Positions 22,564-36,000 of a DNA stretch of 64,000 nucleotides are shown here, one piece after another (position 1 is the first letter of the stretch; each line of letters starts with the position of its first letter). The notes under the pieces were generated by a model. It was not told where the DNA came from, did not search any database, and saw only the letters and a list, made by a program, of their open reading frames with translations. Origin of the DNA: Eublepharis macularius. Taxonomy: Eukaryota > Chordata > Lepidosauria > Squamata > Eublepharidae. The position numbers and the translations under genes are program-made. Where the stretch lies: contig NC_072795.1 in assembly GCF_028583425.1 (NCBI RefSeq), positions 68,214,001 to 68,278,000 of the forward strand, read 5' to 3'.

Positions 22564-24000
22564 TTTATTACTGCTTTTATATACATCTTCAAAACAGACT
22601 GGGTATTTTGACTATAAAATAAGCATTTAGAAATACCTCCCCACTACAAAATTTATTGTAGTAAAAGTGAATCTGTAAAAGCATTTTCCTAAACACAAAA
22701 ATTTTGATTCAAAAGCACTTTAAAAATCTAGAGTCTTTATGCACATGGAGTAGTAATCGTGTTGTAACAGAAAACTGAAGCTGAAAAATGAATGATGGGC
22801 AAACTGGCACCTTTTGTATCAGTAAAGCACATATTCTATTCATTCTGTCTCCAGTAGTCTCAGGTGCTTGTATTTAATCTGTGGTGATATAAAAAACCAT
22901 TTACAATAACGTTCTTTGAAATCTTTCAGCTTTCTCTTGTGGGTGTGTTATAGGAATATATAAAATCAAATGTTTTGTTGCCATTCAAGGCTCCTTTGTC
23001 CTTGACACCATAACAGCATGCTGTCTGAAGTTCTTACTTTCAGAAAGAGTCATAATAACCCAGTCGTGTGCCATCAACTGAATTTCCAAAAGGACAGCTG
23101 AAGGAAGCTGAGGAATAAATGCCAGAAAAGGATGGAACACCTGGAGTAAGATGACATGATGACAGAGACTGTGAAGGGGCAGGACAAGTATGATTGTGGC
23201 TAGAAGCCAGGAGTAAAAGAGGATTTGCTGAGAAATAGGAACAAATTGAGCAAGGTTCCTACATGAAGAAATCCTTATGGACCATACTAGAACAAAGGCT
23301 GCGTGCTGACTTCAGTAGGAATAGAATAAGAGCTTAAATGATTTCCAAAATGGACCTCACAGCCAGCTCTACATAAAAATTCATACTGGCAAAGGACTTA
23401 CTGCCTAATTAGCTGGTATCTAAATTCATTTTGTTCTACTGGTTTGATGTTGCACAGCTTAATGCTATTTCTAATGAAAAATGCAAGGTATACTGCTTAA
23501 AATGAATTAAAAGTGGCTGTTCCCCCTTTCTTTTATAGATTCATCTGAAAGGTTTCTCATACTATTTCTATACAAATCAACCAGTGCACAATTTGTTACC
23601 AAGAAGAATGTATATGAGACATTGAATATCAACCCTGAGAACACCGCTGCACTTGTGTATTTAAGGTCTTTCAGGTACAAGCTTCTCTGAAATCCTGGGA
23701 ATGAATTGACCTTATTTAGGCCATAAAACAACAATTAAAATGAATGGATGTGCTCATTTCACAATGGGTGTGCTCTTCCTGAGCTAGCTGGGTGCTGATG
23801 GCAGAAAGCACTGCAGTCACTTTCAGCACTTTCTGGTACAGCATTTGTTTTCCATGCTGATTTAAGTCATAAACTCACATAAGTTAATTCGCATAGAGCA
23901 AAAAGTGATGCATTTTTCTGATAGGATGGCCTTCTTTGGTGTGCTTCAGGACAGATGATGATCTGCTTCTTTAGAGCCCTTCTGAGATTTACACCATCTT
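22564..24000 (-). other. PCGF6: Probable PCGF6 3' UTR
   Basis: The non-coding stretch after the PCGF6 stop. Candidate poly(A) signals on the minus strand are ATTAAA (22872-22877 as tttaat) and AATAAA (22564-22569 as tttatt). The true end is not determinable from sequence alone. Confidence 0.4.
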
Positions 24001-24057
24001 TTAAAGTGCAGAATCTCTGCTAAGAATCAGACCGTAGTGCAGCACAAGCAAGCCATC
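24001..24057 (-). CDS. PCGF6: PCGF6 coding exon 10 (last)
   Basis: Acceptor ttttctag, then [18 protein letters not shown] and a TAA stop. [10 protein letters not shown] is the last strand of the RAWUL domain. Confidence 0.93.
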   Translation of the reverse strand, partial: DGLLVLHYGLILSRDSAL

Positions 24058-27000
24058 CTAGAAAATGGAAAAGAAATCACATTCATACCGGATACAATGT
24101 AATCAATACATGGAAAATCTAGCCACAGCTAAATTTCTTTGGACCATGTAATGAAGTAGAATATTGCCCCTTTTCATAAAAAGCCCTGTACATATGACCC
24201 CTTGCATACTGACTGAACACATGGAGAGAAAGAGCAGGCATGAGTGTGCTGTTCCCACCCTTGCCTCCGTATGACTGCCAGCTTGTGACCAAGGTACCTA
24301 CACATGGAAGAAGTGTCTGTGCACAAGCTTCCTACAATTAGCAATGTTTAGAAGACAAGTTTGGTGTAGTGGTTAAGAGTGGCGGGACTCTAATCTGGAG
24401 AACCAGGTTTGATTCCCCACTCCTCCGCTTGAAGCCATCTGGGTAACCTTGGGTCAGTCACAGCACTTCCAGAGCTCTTTCAGCCCCACTCACCTCACAG
24501 GGTGTTTTGTTGTGGGGATAATAATGACATACTTTGTAAACTGCTCTGAGTGGGCATTAAGTTGTCCTGAAGGGCAGTATATAAATCAAATATTATTATT
24601 ATTATTAGAATGCAGCATCCCTGATCATGTAAAGGTAAATGGAGACTAAAAACAAAAATGCGTAATCTGCTGTTGGGCTGAGAAATCAAGTGTCTGAAAT
24701 ACTCCATCATGTGGAAATATTCATACCATGCTATCATTATAGGAGCAAGGTTCTAGTCCAGCTTTTGCCCCAAATCTTGCTTTCAAACAGGGAAGGAGAT
24801 TTTTAGGGTGAGAAAACAATGGATCCTTTTACCTGCAGCTTGATCTGGCACAGCCTATTAGCAGGTATGCTATCAAAAGCCCCACATGATGTATTTTGTC
24901 CCTTCTGCCTGAGCAGAAGTCATTTTCTGTTACGTGAGCATATTAAAGATTTCTCAATGTGTAATTCCATGTCTCAAAAAAAAAGTTCTGCTTTGTTTTG
25001 TTCTTAAAATTGTGGAACCTCCAAACTCAGAGGCAGTAAACTCCTAAATACCACTGACAGGATAAAAGGCAACACCAGGGAGTGGGTCTTGGCCTCTGTA
25101 TCCTGTTTGTTGGCCCTCTAGGGCAATTTGCTGCCTACTGTGTGAAACAGAATGCTGAACTAGATGAAACGCTGGTCTGATCCAGCAGGGTTCTTTTTAT
25201 GTCATTACGACTGAAAAAGACCAGTTTCAGTTAAAGCAATTCTATATTAAAATAATGTAAGCCTGGATTTCAACTGTCTGTTTATAGCTTTTTTTGCAGA
25301 TCTATCTACAAAAAACATTTTACATGAAATAAAATCCCAATCTGGATTTATTACCACTTTTTTCTATGTACTAAACCTGGGGATAACCAATACTCATTTG
25401 TATAGACTAGCATGTTCAAATACTTAGCATTTCGGTGTGGACAACTAAATACTAATAATTCTAGTATGTTTTGCAGTCTTTTTTAGATACTACTCTGAGA
25501 TGTAAAAATATGATGAAAATATAAGAGACCAAAAAGCTGGCATTCTCATGAATTTGGAACACAGACAAAACAAATACAGATTTATGTTTAGAACACCAGT
25601 GCAAGGCTCTTAGTAGTTGTTTCCATGCTATAAAGTGGCGGACTGAAATATTAACATTAAATTTAATTAGTTTTTTAATTGGTAGTAGCTATTCCAGCTT
25701 GATTCAAATTGGAAAGCTCTAAGGACGACACTTGCAAAAACAAGAGAACATACAGAAGTATTGTCACTGTGAAACTTCACTAGCGGCATACAGGATTTAA
25801 TTATGTAAGGCAACCAGCAACTAATGTATAAAAGCATTATGAGCAGATTTTTTTTTTTTTAAGAAAAGATACTTTCTGTAAATGCCTCAATATCCTTCAG
25901 CACCTTGGCATCAACTTACCTGTACTGCACTCTCTCCTAGAGCTCGTCGGATTTCCCTTAAAGTCTGGTAGTGTTCCAGCAGATGATCTCCACATATTAT
26001 ATCCACCTAGAAATAAACAAAACAAAGGGGGGAGGGATCAAAATATCTATATACAACAAGCTAGGCTGCAAAATTCTTCCTTAATTACTAAGATTAAGGA
26101 GAGTATACAAACACATTTCATCCTCCCCACCCTTGCGTAAATTCCAGAGTTGTTCCCCAGGATCTCAAAAAACTATTTAAAGACTGCTAAATTAAAAAGG
26201 TATTTTGATGATTTTGCAAGGCACTACTTCAAAAGAGAACTTATGGCCAATTATTTTAAAAAAAGGAGGAACTGCTTGTTATTCACAGCAATGAATATAG
26301 CAAGCATGCTCCAGAGCAGAATAAATCAATTTGAAAAGGCTTCCTCCATATTCCATAATATTTATTATTTGTTTTAATGGTAGATCCCCTTTTCTAGCTT
26401 ATTAGCCTTGATGACAAACATATGCTTATATATGAGTACGTGTGCAGAGATAAGCTTTGGTAAAAACTGATGTTTATACTTGCCAGTGTATAGGAAGACA
26501 AATACTTTGTAAAATTCAAATACGTTGTTCAAAGCAAATATACTTTCAGCACTGGTGAGGTTAAAATTGTTAACATGGGCAGCTGTCTCAGTCCAAGCAA
26601 CATCTTAATTAAATAATACAAGGGCTATTGCTCTGGAGTGCCAATTCTCTGTGGGACACCCTGTTCATCCTATTTGCAATCTGTGTATCATCTGACACTA
26701 ACGAACCCCAAAGGTAATGATTATAACTGTTTGGAAGCATCTTTAGAACCTACATAGGGCCATACACACCCTTCATGCCAAGTACTTCATGTAATTATTC
26801 CTAAAATTACATAAGCCATCAGTATTATTAGAAAATTTATTTCATGTGATGCAGCTGAAAAAACCAGGATCACCAACTCACGCCCTTTGCTGCAACAAAG
26901 CTACCCTAGGCCTGTGGCTCTGAAAGTTTAGTATCAAGATAAATACTATGAACTCTACTATCTATCAGGGAACCTCTTCCATACTGAACCACTTGTTGGG

Positions 27001-30000
27001 GAACCCTCTGTGACACAAAACCCTTGTGCACTGCAGAGGATTTTGCGTGGGTATGATGTTCTCAAATCGTTCAGGGAGTCAGTGAGAACTTTTGGGCTTA
27101 CTTGCCACCCAAAGAATACATGCCCTAGAATACACCTCCTAACATTTCCCTGTAGTTTCAGGAGATTGCTGGCAGTAGCTGATGCTGTCTTTCAGACAGA
27201 CTGTTTGCAGGTACTGATGATTATGCCACTGAATTCTTGACAATCACTTCTTCAGAACCCAGTTTGAAAACAGCCAACTGTTTCCTAGGATCAGTACCTG
27301 ATGACATTCTAATTTGGATAAGGTTTTTCTCTGATAACTGGGATACAGGTAAGACCAGAGTTTTTGAAATATGACCATGCCTTTTCTTTGCTCATTGTAC
27401 AATTTCTTCTGAAGAACTATAAGGAGGCAAAAATCTGAACTCATTCAGAGAGCATTCAGACACAAAACACCTCAACGACAGCCCTCAACATATCATGTCT
27501 CATCCACCAGTGGGCCACTGTGAATCACAGGTTAAAAATAGTATTCACATACGACCACTATATGACTGTGACATGAAACATGTAAAGGATCTAAGGAAAA
27601 GCTCTACAATCACTACTTAAAGACTGAACATGTTATGACATACTGTACATCTGTTTGTAAGAAAAAGCCAACATGGATTCACTTTTCAAATGAAACCAGA
27701 GGCTAGTATCTGGATAAATGCGCAGTTTCAACCACATATTCAGCTGTATATGTGTTGAATGTAAAACAGGGTTGCACTTACCTGTAACTGTTGTTCATTG
27801 AGGTTTTCTGTGCATGCACACATGGGACAGCACATGAACAAGCCTGCCAGTCAGTCCATTTCTGTCAAACTCAGAGGGCCACCCTGGGAACAACCAACCG
27901 GCTAGCCGAAAGCAGCCCCTTCCTGGAGCTAAGGAATATCCACAAAACTATTTGCTTAATTTATATAGTTAATTTATACTTGAATAAAGTGCCAAAGTGC
28001 AAAAAGTGCTCCACTACTATTCAATATTTCCTATAACAATCCAATTAACCATACACAATATCCATCTATTCTCCACTTATAAATACATCAATAAATATTA
28101 CATACATGTGAATTACAAAAATACATATATTTCCATTTCATTCTATTAAATACTACAACAATTCAACTGGTGGAGAAATACACAGTCTGTACAGGAAAAA
28201 TCTTGAAAAAATAACGACTGGTAAGTCCTCGTACTGGAATGATGTATATTCTGCTGTAGTGGCTTCTCATTCAATTCGAGCATCCATTAATATGTCCATA
28301 TGTTTCTATATTAGGGTTCATCAGCTCATACGCCCGAGAAGATAAGTGCAATCCAGGGCAAAAATGCAAATGATGCTGGGTTTTGCCAGCGTATCACCAA
28401 TCCCATTTCGTATATCACTTCTTCATAGGCTTCAATTTTAATGAACAACAGAGACAAAAACATTCAATAGCTCACCACCATGTTGGTATATGATGATGGT
28501 CCGATGCCACAGATAGTTTTTGCGGTCTGACGCAAATAGTTTTGTGGATATTCCTTAGCTCCGGGAAGGGGTTGCTTTTGGCTAGCCAGTCAGTCCATTT
28601 CTGCAGCTTTAAATTGTATCAGGGGCACCTGTCCCCTCCCAGAGCACATGCACAGTTGTTTCCTGCCAAAATAACAGGAGAGGTGGCACCCCTAGCCCTC
28701 AGTTTCTCTTGAGCCACTGGACTCTCCAAGTAAGTAGTAAAGAGCACACAGCTGGGCAGGTGGGAGGGTATGTATGCCTGAACAGAAGACCTCAATGAAC
28801 AGTAGTTACAGGTAAGTGCAACTCTGTTTTCATTGTTGGCCTTTTGTACAGTCCTACATGGGAGATTAACGAGCCATTTACCCAAGAAGGAGGAATGAGC
28901 TCTTCCCTGAAACAGTGTTTGTAGGACTGCCCGACCCACTGCTGCTTTCTTCCTGTTATGTACGTCCAGGATATAATGTCTGATGAAGGTATCAGCAGAT
29001 GTCCATGTTGCAGCTCTGCAGATGTCTTGAAGAGGGACAACTTTGATGAGCTCTGCTGAAGATGTCTGTGACCTGGTAGAATGAGCAGGGATCTTCAGGG
29101 GGCAAGGTACATTAGTCTGTTCATAGCATATTTTGACAGCTTGGACTACCCACCTGACGATGGTTGGTGAAGTGGCCTTTTTTTGGCCCTGCATAACAGA
29201 CAAACAACTGAACATCTGATCTGAATGATGCTGTGTGGTCCAGACATAAGAGTATTGCTTTCCTTACATCTAATGTGCGTGGGGATTTTTTCCATTGGAA
29301 GCCTGAGAAGGGAAGAACACAGGAAGTATTAATTCCTGTGATGTATGGAACAGGAATGTATGGTATGATCTTAATGAAAAGTGAATCTATACATAATGCT
29401 GCTAATTCACTCACTGTTGTAACAGAGGTAACGGCCACAAGAAATGCTGCTTTCATGGATAGGTGGCTAGAGCCTTAATTGTTTGGTCATTCGTTTTGCC
29501 AGGACTAGCTGCAATGACCACTGAGGTCCAATCTGAGACACTGGTGGGAACATATTGTGCAGTCTTTTAAGGAACAGTTTAGATGTATAGTTTAAAAAAA
29601 ACTGTTTTCCTATCTACGGGGAAATGGAATGCATGCACACGTGCACACACACCAATCATGAGGAAGTCTGATACTATGGGTAGCTATTGATAATTGTCTC
29701 TGGTAATCAGTAAGAGCTGGTGGAACGAAGGCTGATGAGGCCAAAACAGTGCTATCACAATACCACTTGTTCTTTCTGCATCTTGACTGTGTGGGCTAAT
29801 AGTGGTATGGGTGGAAAGGCAAAGAATAGGTACCCTGACCAGGTCATTTGAAAGGCATCTCGCATAGATTTTGGATCCATTCTCCCTCTGGAGCAGAATG
29901 ATGGGACCTTTTTATTTCCCTTGTTGCAAACTAATCTATGTCCAGGAAGCCTCATTGTTGGAAGATCAGTTGTACGCCCAATTCCTTCAGTGACCACTCA

Positions 30001-33000
30001 TGAGCGGAAGAACCTAACCTGCTCAGTCTGTCTGCAATCATGTTGGATGCACCCAGGATGTGGATGGCCTGAAGAGATACATTGTGATGTGCAGCCCAGT
30101 TCCAGATCAGCATGGACTCCATACAAAGTGTTTTTGAGGTCATGCCTCCCTGTTTGTTTATGTAGAACATGGCTGGGCAATTGAAATATTTGCACATTCT
30201 TGTTGACTACAAAATCTGCAAAGGAGATAAGTGCATAACATATTGCCCTTAGTTCTAATATGCTGATATACAATCTCCTCGCGGTCTGCTGGTCCTTTCA
30301 CTTTTGTGGTAGACACTCGTCAGTTTTTGTGGGGAGCAAAGTCTAACCTTAAAAAGGTAAGTCCTCCATCCTCTTTCTTGATTCAACAGGTAGGGCAGCG
30401 GACTGGAGCCCTGCATGCCTCCTAATCACTATAGCCAGTGCTGGTGCCCTGGTGGACAAGTTGGTCATGTTCCTTCTAGCATTAATTTGCTGTTTGGGGA
30501 GCCTAATCATCTTCTCTTGAATCACCTTGACTAAAGTTCTGTCCGTCTGTGAGCTGGTCATTGTTTATAGCCATCTTGTTCCACAAAAATATCTGTTAAC
30601 CCCCAATAATAGCTGCATAATTTGCAATCTTTTATGTTAAGGGCTGAGGATGCATAGATCTTCTGTCCCAGGCCATCGAGCTTTTCCCCTTCTTTATTGG
30701 CAGGTGCAGAGTGAGAGCCCTTGCCTATGCCTCAACTGCATCTCCTCAGTGACCAGTGATGATGGGGAAGGGTGTATGAATACGAAAGCACACATGTCCT
30801 CCTCAGTCTTTTAAAGCCCTTCAGCTTTCTTCGATCTAGGAGGAATTGAAGCTGGCCTCTCACATAAGGTGGACGTTAATTCCACGAACCCTTTGATCAC
30901 AGGGAAAGTGATATTGGCTGTTCGCCGAATACAAATGCTGTAATATTTTGTCCTTGGGTTTAGGCTCAGTAGAGGATACATTAATATTTAATGACTTAGC
31001 CATTCTGAGCATCTACTCAGTATAGAGGTGAAAGTCATCAGTGGGCAAAACTGGTTCTTTGTCTCCTAGAGTTTTGTCTGATGATGGGTCAGATGGGAGG
31101 CTTGGGCTTCGTTCAGGAGGGTACAGCTCTGGGTCTGATTCAGACAGTTGAAAGACCATTGATGACTTTGGAATAGAATGCTGCCATCGGTGCATTCTGG
31201 GCTATGTAAAAGACATGGATCCAATTGATTCTGCTCGCTAAGCCTTTCCTGCTTGATAAGCCTCTACTCAGTTGATCCTGGAAGGTGAAGGTGCACCATG
31301 ATGACACCAAGATGAGCATCTGTGTATACAACAGCTCTTGATGCGACATCCATATGTGCCCTTGATGTGTCAATTCTAAAGGTGCCCAGGGTAGCTAACT
31401 TTTCTCCTCGTGTCATAGATCCAGAGTTGTTAGCTCTGTTAGTCTGTAGTTGCAAAATAGTAAAGAGTCCAGTAGCACCTTTCAGACTAAACAACTTTAT
31501 TATAGCATAAGCTTTTGAGAACTACAGCTCTCTTTATCAGATGCAACGGACAAAGAGAACTGTGGTTCTCGAAAGCTTATGCTACAATAAAGTTAGTCTT
31601 AAAGGTACTACTGGACTCTTTACTTCTTCCTTTGAAAAGCAAACTGATAGGGATGTATTGTCGAAGGCTTTCACGGCCGGAGAACGATGGTTGTTGTGGG
31701 TTTTCAGGGCTGTATTGCCGTGGTCTTGGCATTGTAGTTCCTGACGTTTCGCCAGCAGCTGTGGCTGGCATCTTCAGAGGTGTAGCACCAAAAGACAGAG
31801 ATCTCTCAGTGTCACAGTGTGGAAAGGATGTTGGCAGGTCATTTATATCTACTCAGGAGGGGTGGGGTTGAGCTGAGTCATCCTGTAAGAGTTTCCCAGG
31901 GTGTGGAATGCTAATGGCGGGAGGCTTCACTGTATCCTGAGGAGGTTCTTTTGCATATGGATTGGTGCTTGATGTGCTAATCTTCTCTGCAGGGCTATTG
32001 TCGGGTATAGAGTGTTTTGTTAGCCTGGTGTTTTTCAGAACTGGAAACCATGCTCTGTTCATTCTTAAGGTTTCTTCTTTCCTGTTGAAGTTTTGCTTAT
32101 GCTTGTGAATTTCAATGGCTTCCCTGTGCAGTCTGACAAAATAGTTGGAAGTGTTGTCCAGTATTTTGGTGTCCTGGAATAAGATACTGTGCCCTGTTTG
32201 AGTTAGGCTATGTTCAGCCACTGCTGATTTTTCAGGTTGTCCAAGTCTGCAGTGTCTTTCATGTTCTTTTATTCTTGTCTGGATGCTACGCTTTGTGGTC
32301 CCGATGTAAACTTGTCCACAGCTGCAGGGTATACGGTATACTCCTGCAGAGGTGAAGGGGTCTCTACTGTCTTTTGCTGATCGTAGCATCTGTTGTATTT
32401 TTCGGGTGGGTCTGAATACTGCTTGAAGGTTATGCTTTTTCATAAGCTTTCCCATCTGATCAGTAATTCCTTTGATATATAGCAAAAACATTTTCCTGTA
32501 GGAGACTGTTTTTCCTTGGCTGTTCGATTCATCCTGGGTTTGATTGCTCTTCGGATTTCATTTCTGGAGTAGCCATTTGCCTGAAGTGCGTGGTTTAGAT
32601 GATTAATTTCCTCACTGAGAAAGTGCGGCTCACATATCCGTCTTGCACGATCCACTAATGTTTTCATTATGCCTCTTTTCTGTCGGGGGTGGTGATTGGA
32701 GTTTTTGTGTAAGTACCGATCAGTGTGAGTTGGTTTCCTGTAGACATTGTGACCTAACTGAAAGTTTGCTTTGCGGATGACCAAGGTATCCAGAAATGGG
32801 AGTTTTCCCTCGATTTCTTTCTCCATTGTGAATTGTATGTTCAGGTGGATGTTGTTGAGATGATTCAAAAGCCCCATCAATTCTTCCTCCCCATGGCTCC
32901 AAATGAAAAATGTATCATTCACAAACCGGAACCATACACTAGGTTTGTGGGGTGCTGATTCTAGAGCTGTTTTTTTTCAAAATGTTCCATGTAGAAGTTT

Positions 33001-36000
33001 GCTATAACTGGGCTGAGAGGGCTCCCCATGGCCACCCCATCCATCTGTTCATAGAATTCGTTATCCCATTGGAAGTAACTGGTTGTCAGACAATGATGGA
33101 ATAAGGCTGTTACATCCTCTGGGAAAATCTGATTAATAAGTGCAATAGTGTCTTTTACTGGAACCTTGATAAACAGGGATACAACATCAAAACTGACAAG
33201 TATGTCTTGTGGATTGAGTTTCAGAGAACTGATTTTGCTGATGAAATCTGCTGAATCTTTGATGTAAGACGAGGTTTTCCCGATGTAGTCCTGCAGGAGA
33301 TCGGCCAGATGTCTAGCTAATTCATATGTCGGTGAACCAATGGCACTCACAATGGGTCGGAGTGGGACTGAATCCTTATGTATTTTACGGAGTCCATATA
33401 GTCTAGGTGGCTGTGCTTCTGTCTTGCATAGTTTTCTGTGCGTGTCGGGATGTAGTGAGGAATTCTTGATCAGTGCATTTGTTAGCCTGGTGATTTTGCA
33501 GGTGGGATCTCGTTTTAGTGTTTTGTAGGTGGAGGGGTCCAGGAGTTCCTTAATCTTCTTTTTGTATTCCTCTGTTTTCATGATCACTGTAGCATTGCCT
33601 TTATCAGCTGGTAGAATGATGATGTCTGGATCTGCATTGAGGGTCCTGATGGCATTTCTCTCCTTGCGTGTTATATTGCTGGTGGGAAGCTTTTGGTGAT
33701 ACACCTCTGAAGATGCCAGCCACAGCTGCTGGCGAAGCGTCAGGAACTACAATGCCAAGACCACGGCAATACAGCCTGGAAAACCCACAACAACCAAACT
33801 GACAGGGACTTTGAGTAGAGTGAGGGAGTATGAGGGGTTTCAATGACCTCTATCTCATCTGCCTCCAAATCTATAATCAGCCTCTTGAGGGCTAGGGCGC
33901 CATCTCTCCCCAAAAGCGGGTTGTTTCAGTGGGCAACAGCCATGCATGTATTCTGAGAGGGGACAGGCGCCCCCTATATAATTTAAAGCTACAAAAATCA
34001 ACTGACTAGCAGGCCTGCGTGTATTCAGTCCCATGTGGGACTGCACAGAAGACCGACAATGAACAAAGAATTACTCAGAGTGTTAGATTAGAACCTGAGA
34101 GACACATGTTCAAATCTCTTCTCTCCCATGGAAGCTCACTGTGTGACCTTGGGCCTAACATACCTCACAGGATTGTTGTGAAGACAAAATGGGGGAGAGG
34201 AGAATAAGCCGCTTTGGGTCCCTACTGGAGAGAAAGGCAGGGTATAAATGAAGTAAGTAAGTAAATAAAAAGTCCCCATTCAAACCTGGTAAGGCTGGCA
34301 TGGCACTAGAGACAATTCTGAGGAGAGCAGCTCACGTTAGGATCCTGCTCTCCCAGGAGTGTCTGGTGCAATTCCATGCTGGGTCATGCCACAGTAATAT
34401 AATCTCTCCTGGGTGAGACAAATTCATTTGCAGCCAGAGTCGTTCTCCTAATCAGAACAGAAATGATCATTCAAGGAAATTGTGAAGCATGCTATGGTCG
34501 AAGTTGCATCTGTTGAGAAGGGGATCCGAGTTCTCTTGAGTCAAGTAGAAGTGTAAGTAAAAGCCCACAGGCTTTCCTACAAATTTCCAGAAAAGGTTAG
34601 GCTCAGGAGGCCAATAAGCTTGCATTTCCTAGAGGAGGCATCCAGTCTGTAGCCCTAGGGGAGACATGCCTGAAGACTTATTGGTTTCCCAATATGCAGT
34701 TTTTAATCTACAGTACTTGAGACAGCTTCAGTTGAAACTTTCTTAACCTGGGTCTTCTGGGGAGGATGAAATTGATTTTTCAGCCAATTCAGAAACAAGG
34801 TCTACAAACTAGCTTCTTTCTGCCAATGAAGCTCTAAGGGTAGGATTTGAAGCCTGAATGTTATGTTTTAAGGTAATCTGAACTTAAAGATCAATATAAT
34901 CTTATCACTCTATCATCAGAGAGGTGGTGGAGATGAGGGAAGGCAATTTCCTAAGACAATACCAAATGTACCTTGGAAATGTAACCTCATAGATCCTTCT
35001 TACATGGAATAGGATAATTCAAAGGTGGATTTGTTCACTTATACATCTAGCAGGCTCTTCTGTTTAACAACTAGGAGCAGGATTACTTCTTGCTTGAACC
35101 CAGAAGATACATATGATCTACCTAACCTGAGCAAGCAACTGGCTTGCTTAATATTAGAAACAAAAAAGCACACACAAGGGTGGGGAAATCCTATCCATGC
35201 TCACCTCCCTCTGCCACCAACAGGACCCCGTTTCCTCTTTTCTTTTTTGCCTATTTTTCCACCACCTTCCCAATAGGTCAGTGCACGCCCCCCCATTGTA
35301 CAATTATCCACCTGCATGATATTTCTTCCCTCCCAGTAGGCTCCATATTGCCCCCCCCCCTTTTGAGTGGCATTTACACCAAGATGTCAGCTGTCCCTGT
35401 CCAGCTTGTTACTTCATATGTGTGGGGCAGCGGGGTGTATGTGTGTGTTACTGTTTTTTCTAAAAAAAGAAACCCAACTTTTCATATTTTTTGTGTGTGC
35501 AAAAATATTTTCTTCTGAGGTAGAAAAATATCTAGGGTATATCTGGAAAAAATTTTTGGCACAGCCTGCCTCCTACTGATCACAGTGGATCATTATCCAC
35601 AGAGAATTGGGAAAATTGCTGATATGTGTATAAAACCTAGTGAAGGTAAGATACAGCAAAATGTGACCAAGTGAAATTTCTTAATTTCAGTCCATACACA
35701 ATTTACATGAATGTTGTGTATATTTCTACTTATGTCTTAACAATTCCTTTCTTTATTAAAATAATTTTGCTAAACCACAATACCAGATTTTAATGATTTA
35801 AAATGGCAAATGAATATCTAATTGAAACAATAAAAGGCAAACCACACATTTTACTTGCATTTCAAAATTACTATCTAGCCCATTTCCAATCTCTCCGGAG
35901 TCATCATTAAACACATTATTATTTTCCTTACAAATCACATTTTTCTGGTATTAGTGTTAAAAATATCATGAGGAATTAAACAAGATGGAGAATTGGTGTG

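Larger units (their letters stand above)
24058..25919 (-). other. PCGF6: PCGF6 intron 9
   Basis: Holds a clear tRNA-derived SINE (24350-24608) and a CR1 3' end (25025-25205). The rest is AT-rich and unremarkable. Confidence 0.85.
31654..33795 (-). mobile_element. Penelope-like element copy 2 with inverted ends
   Basis: Inserted in DIRS copy 2, with aaactgataggga (31641-31653) and aaactgacaggga (33796-33808) as a near-perfect 13-bp target duplication. It encodes a Penelope reverse transcriptase and a GIY-YIG nuclease on the minus strand in about three frames, so it is broken. Both ends carry the same ~100-base sequence in inverted orientation (31689-31790 and 33695-33795), each with a hammerhead-like core. 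The 5' arm lacks the last 35 bases of the 3' end. It is 5'-shortened relative to copy 1. Confidence 0.85.
27766..34064 (-). mobile_element. DIRS-type retrotransposon copy 2, nested
   Basis: A fossil DIRS in PCGF6 intron 8, same strand as the gene. The left end begins aacagggttgcacttacctg and the right end is cacagaagaccgacaatgaa. The internal complementary region (28770-28868) carries complements of both. Recognisable parts are tyrosine recombinase (about 28.9-29.2 kb), RNase H (about 29.95-30.27 kb) and traces of upstream coding. It is broken in several places and interrupted by three other insertions: 27865-28585, 31414-31624 and 31654-33795. It is probably older than copy 1. Confidence 0.82.

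Noticed and set aside
24350-24430. Possible tRNA gene with A and B boxes
   Set aside because: The tRNA-like head runs directly into a SINE body and tail and lacks a full cloverleaf. The same applies at 60027 and 47890.
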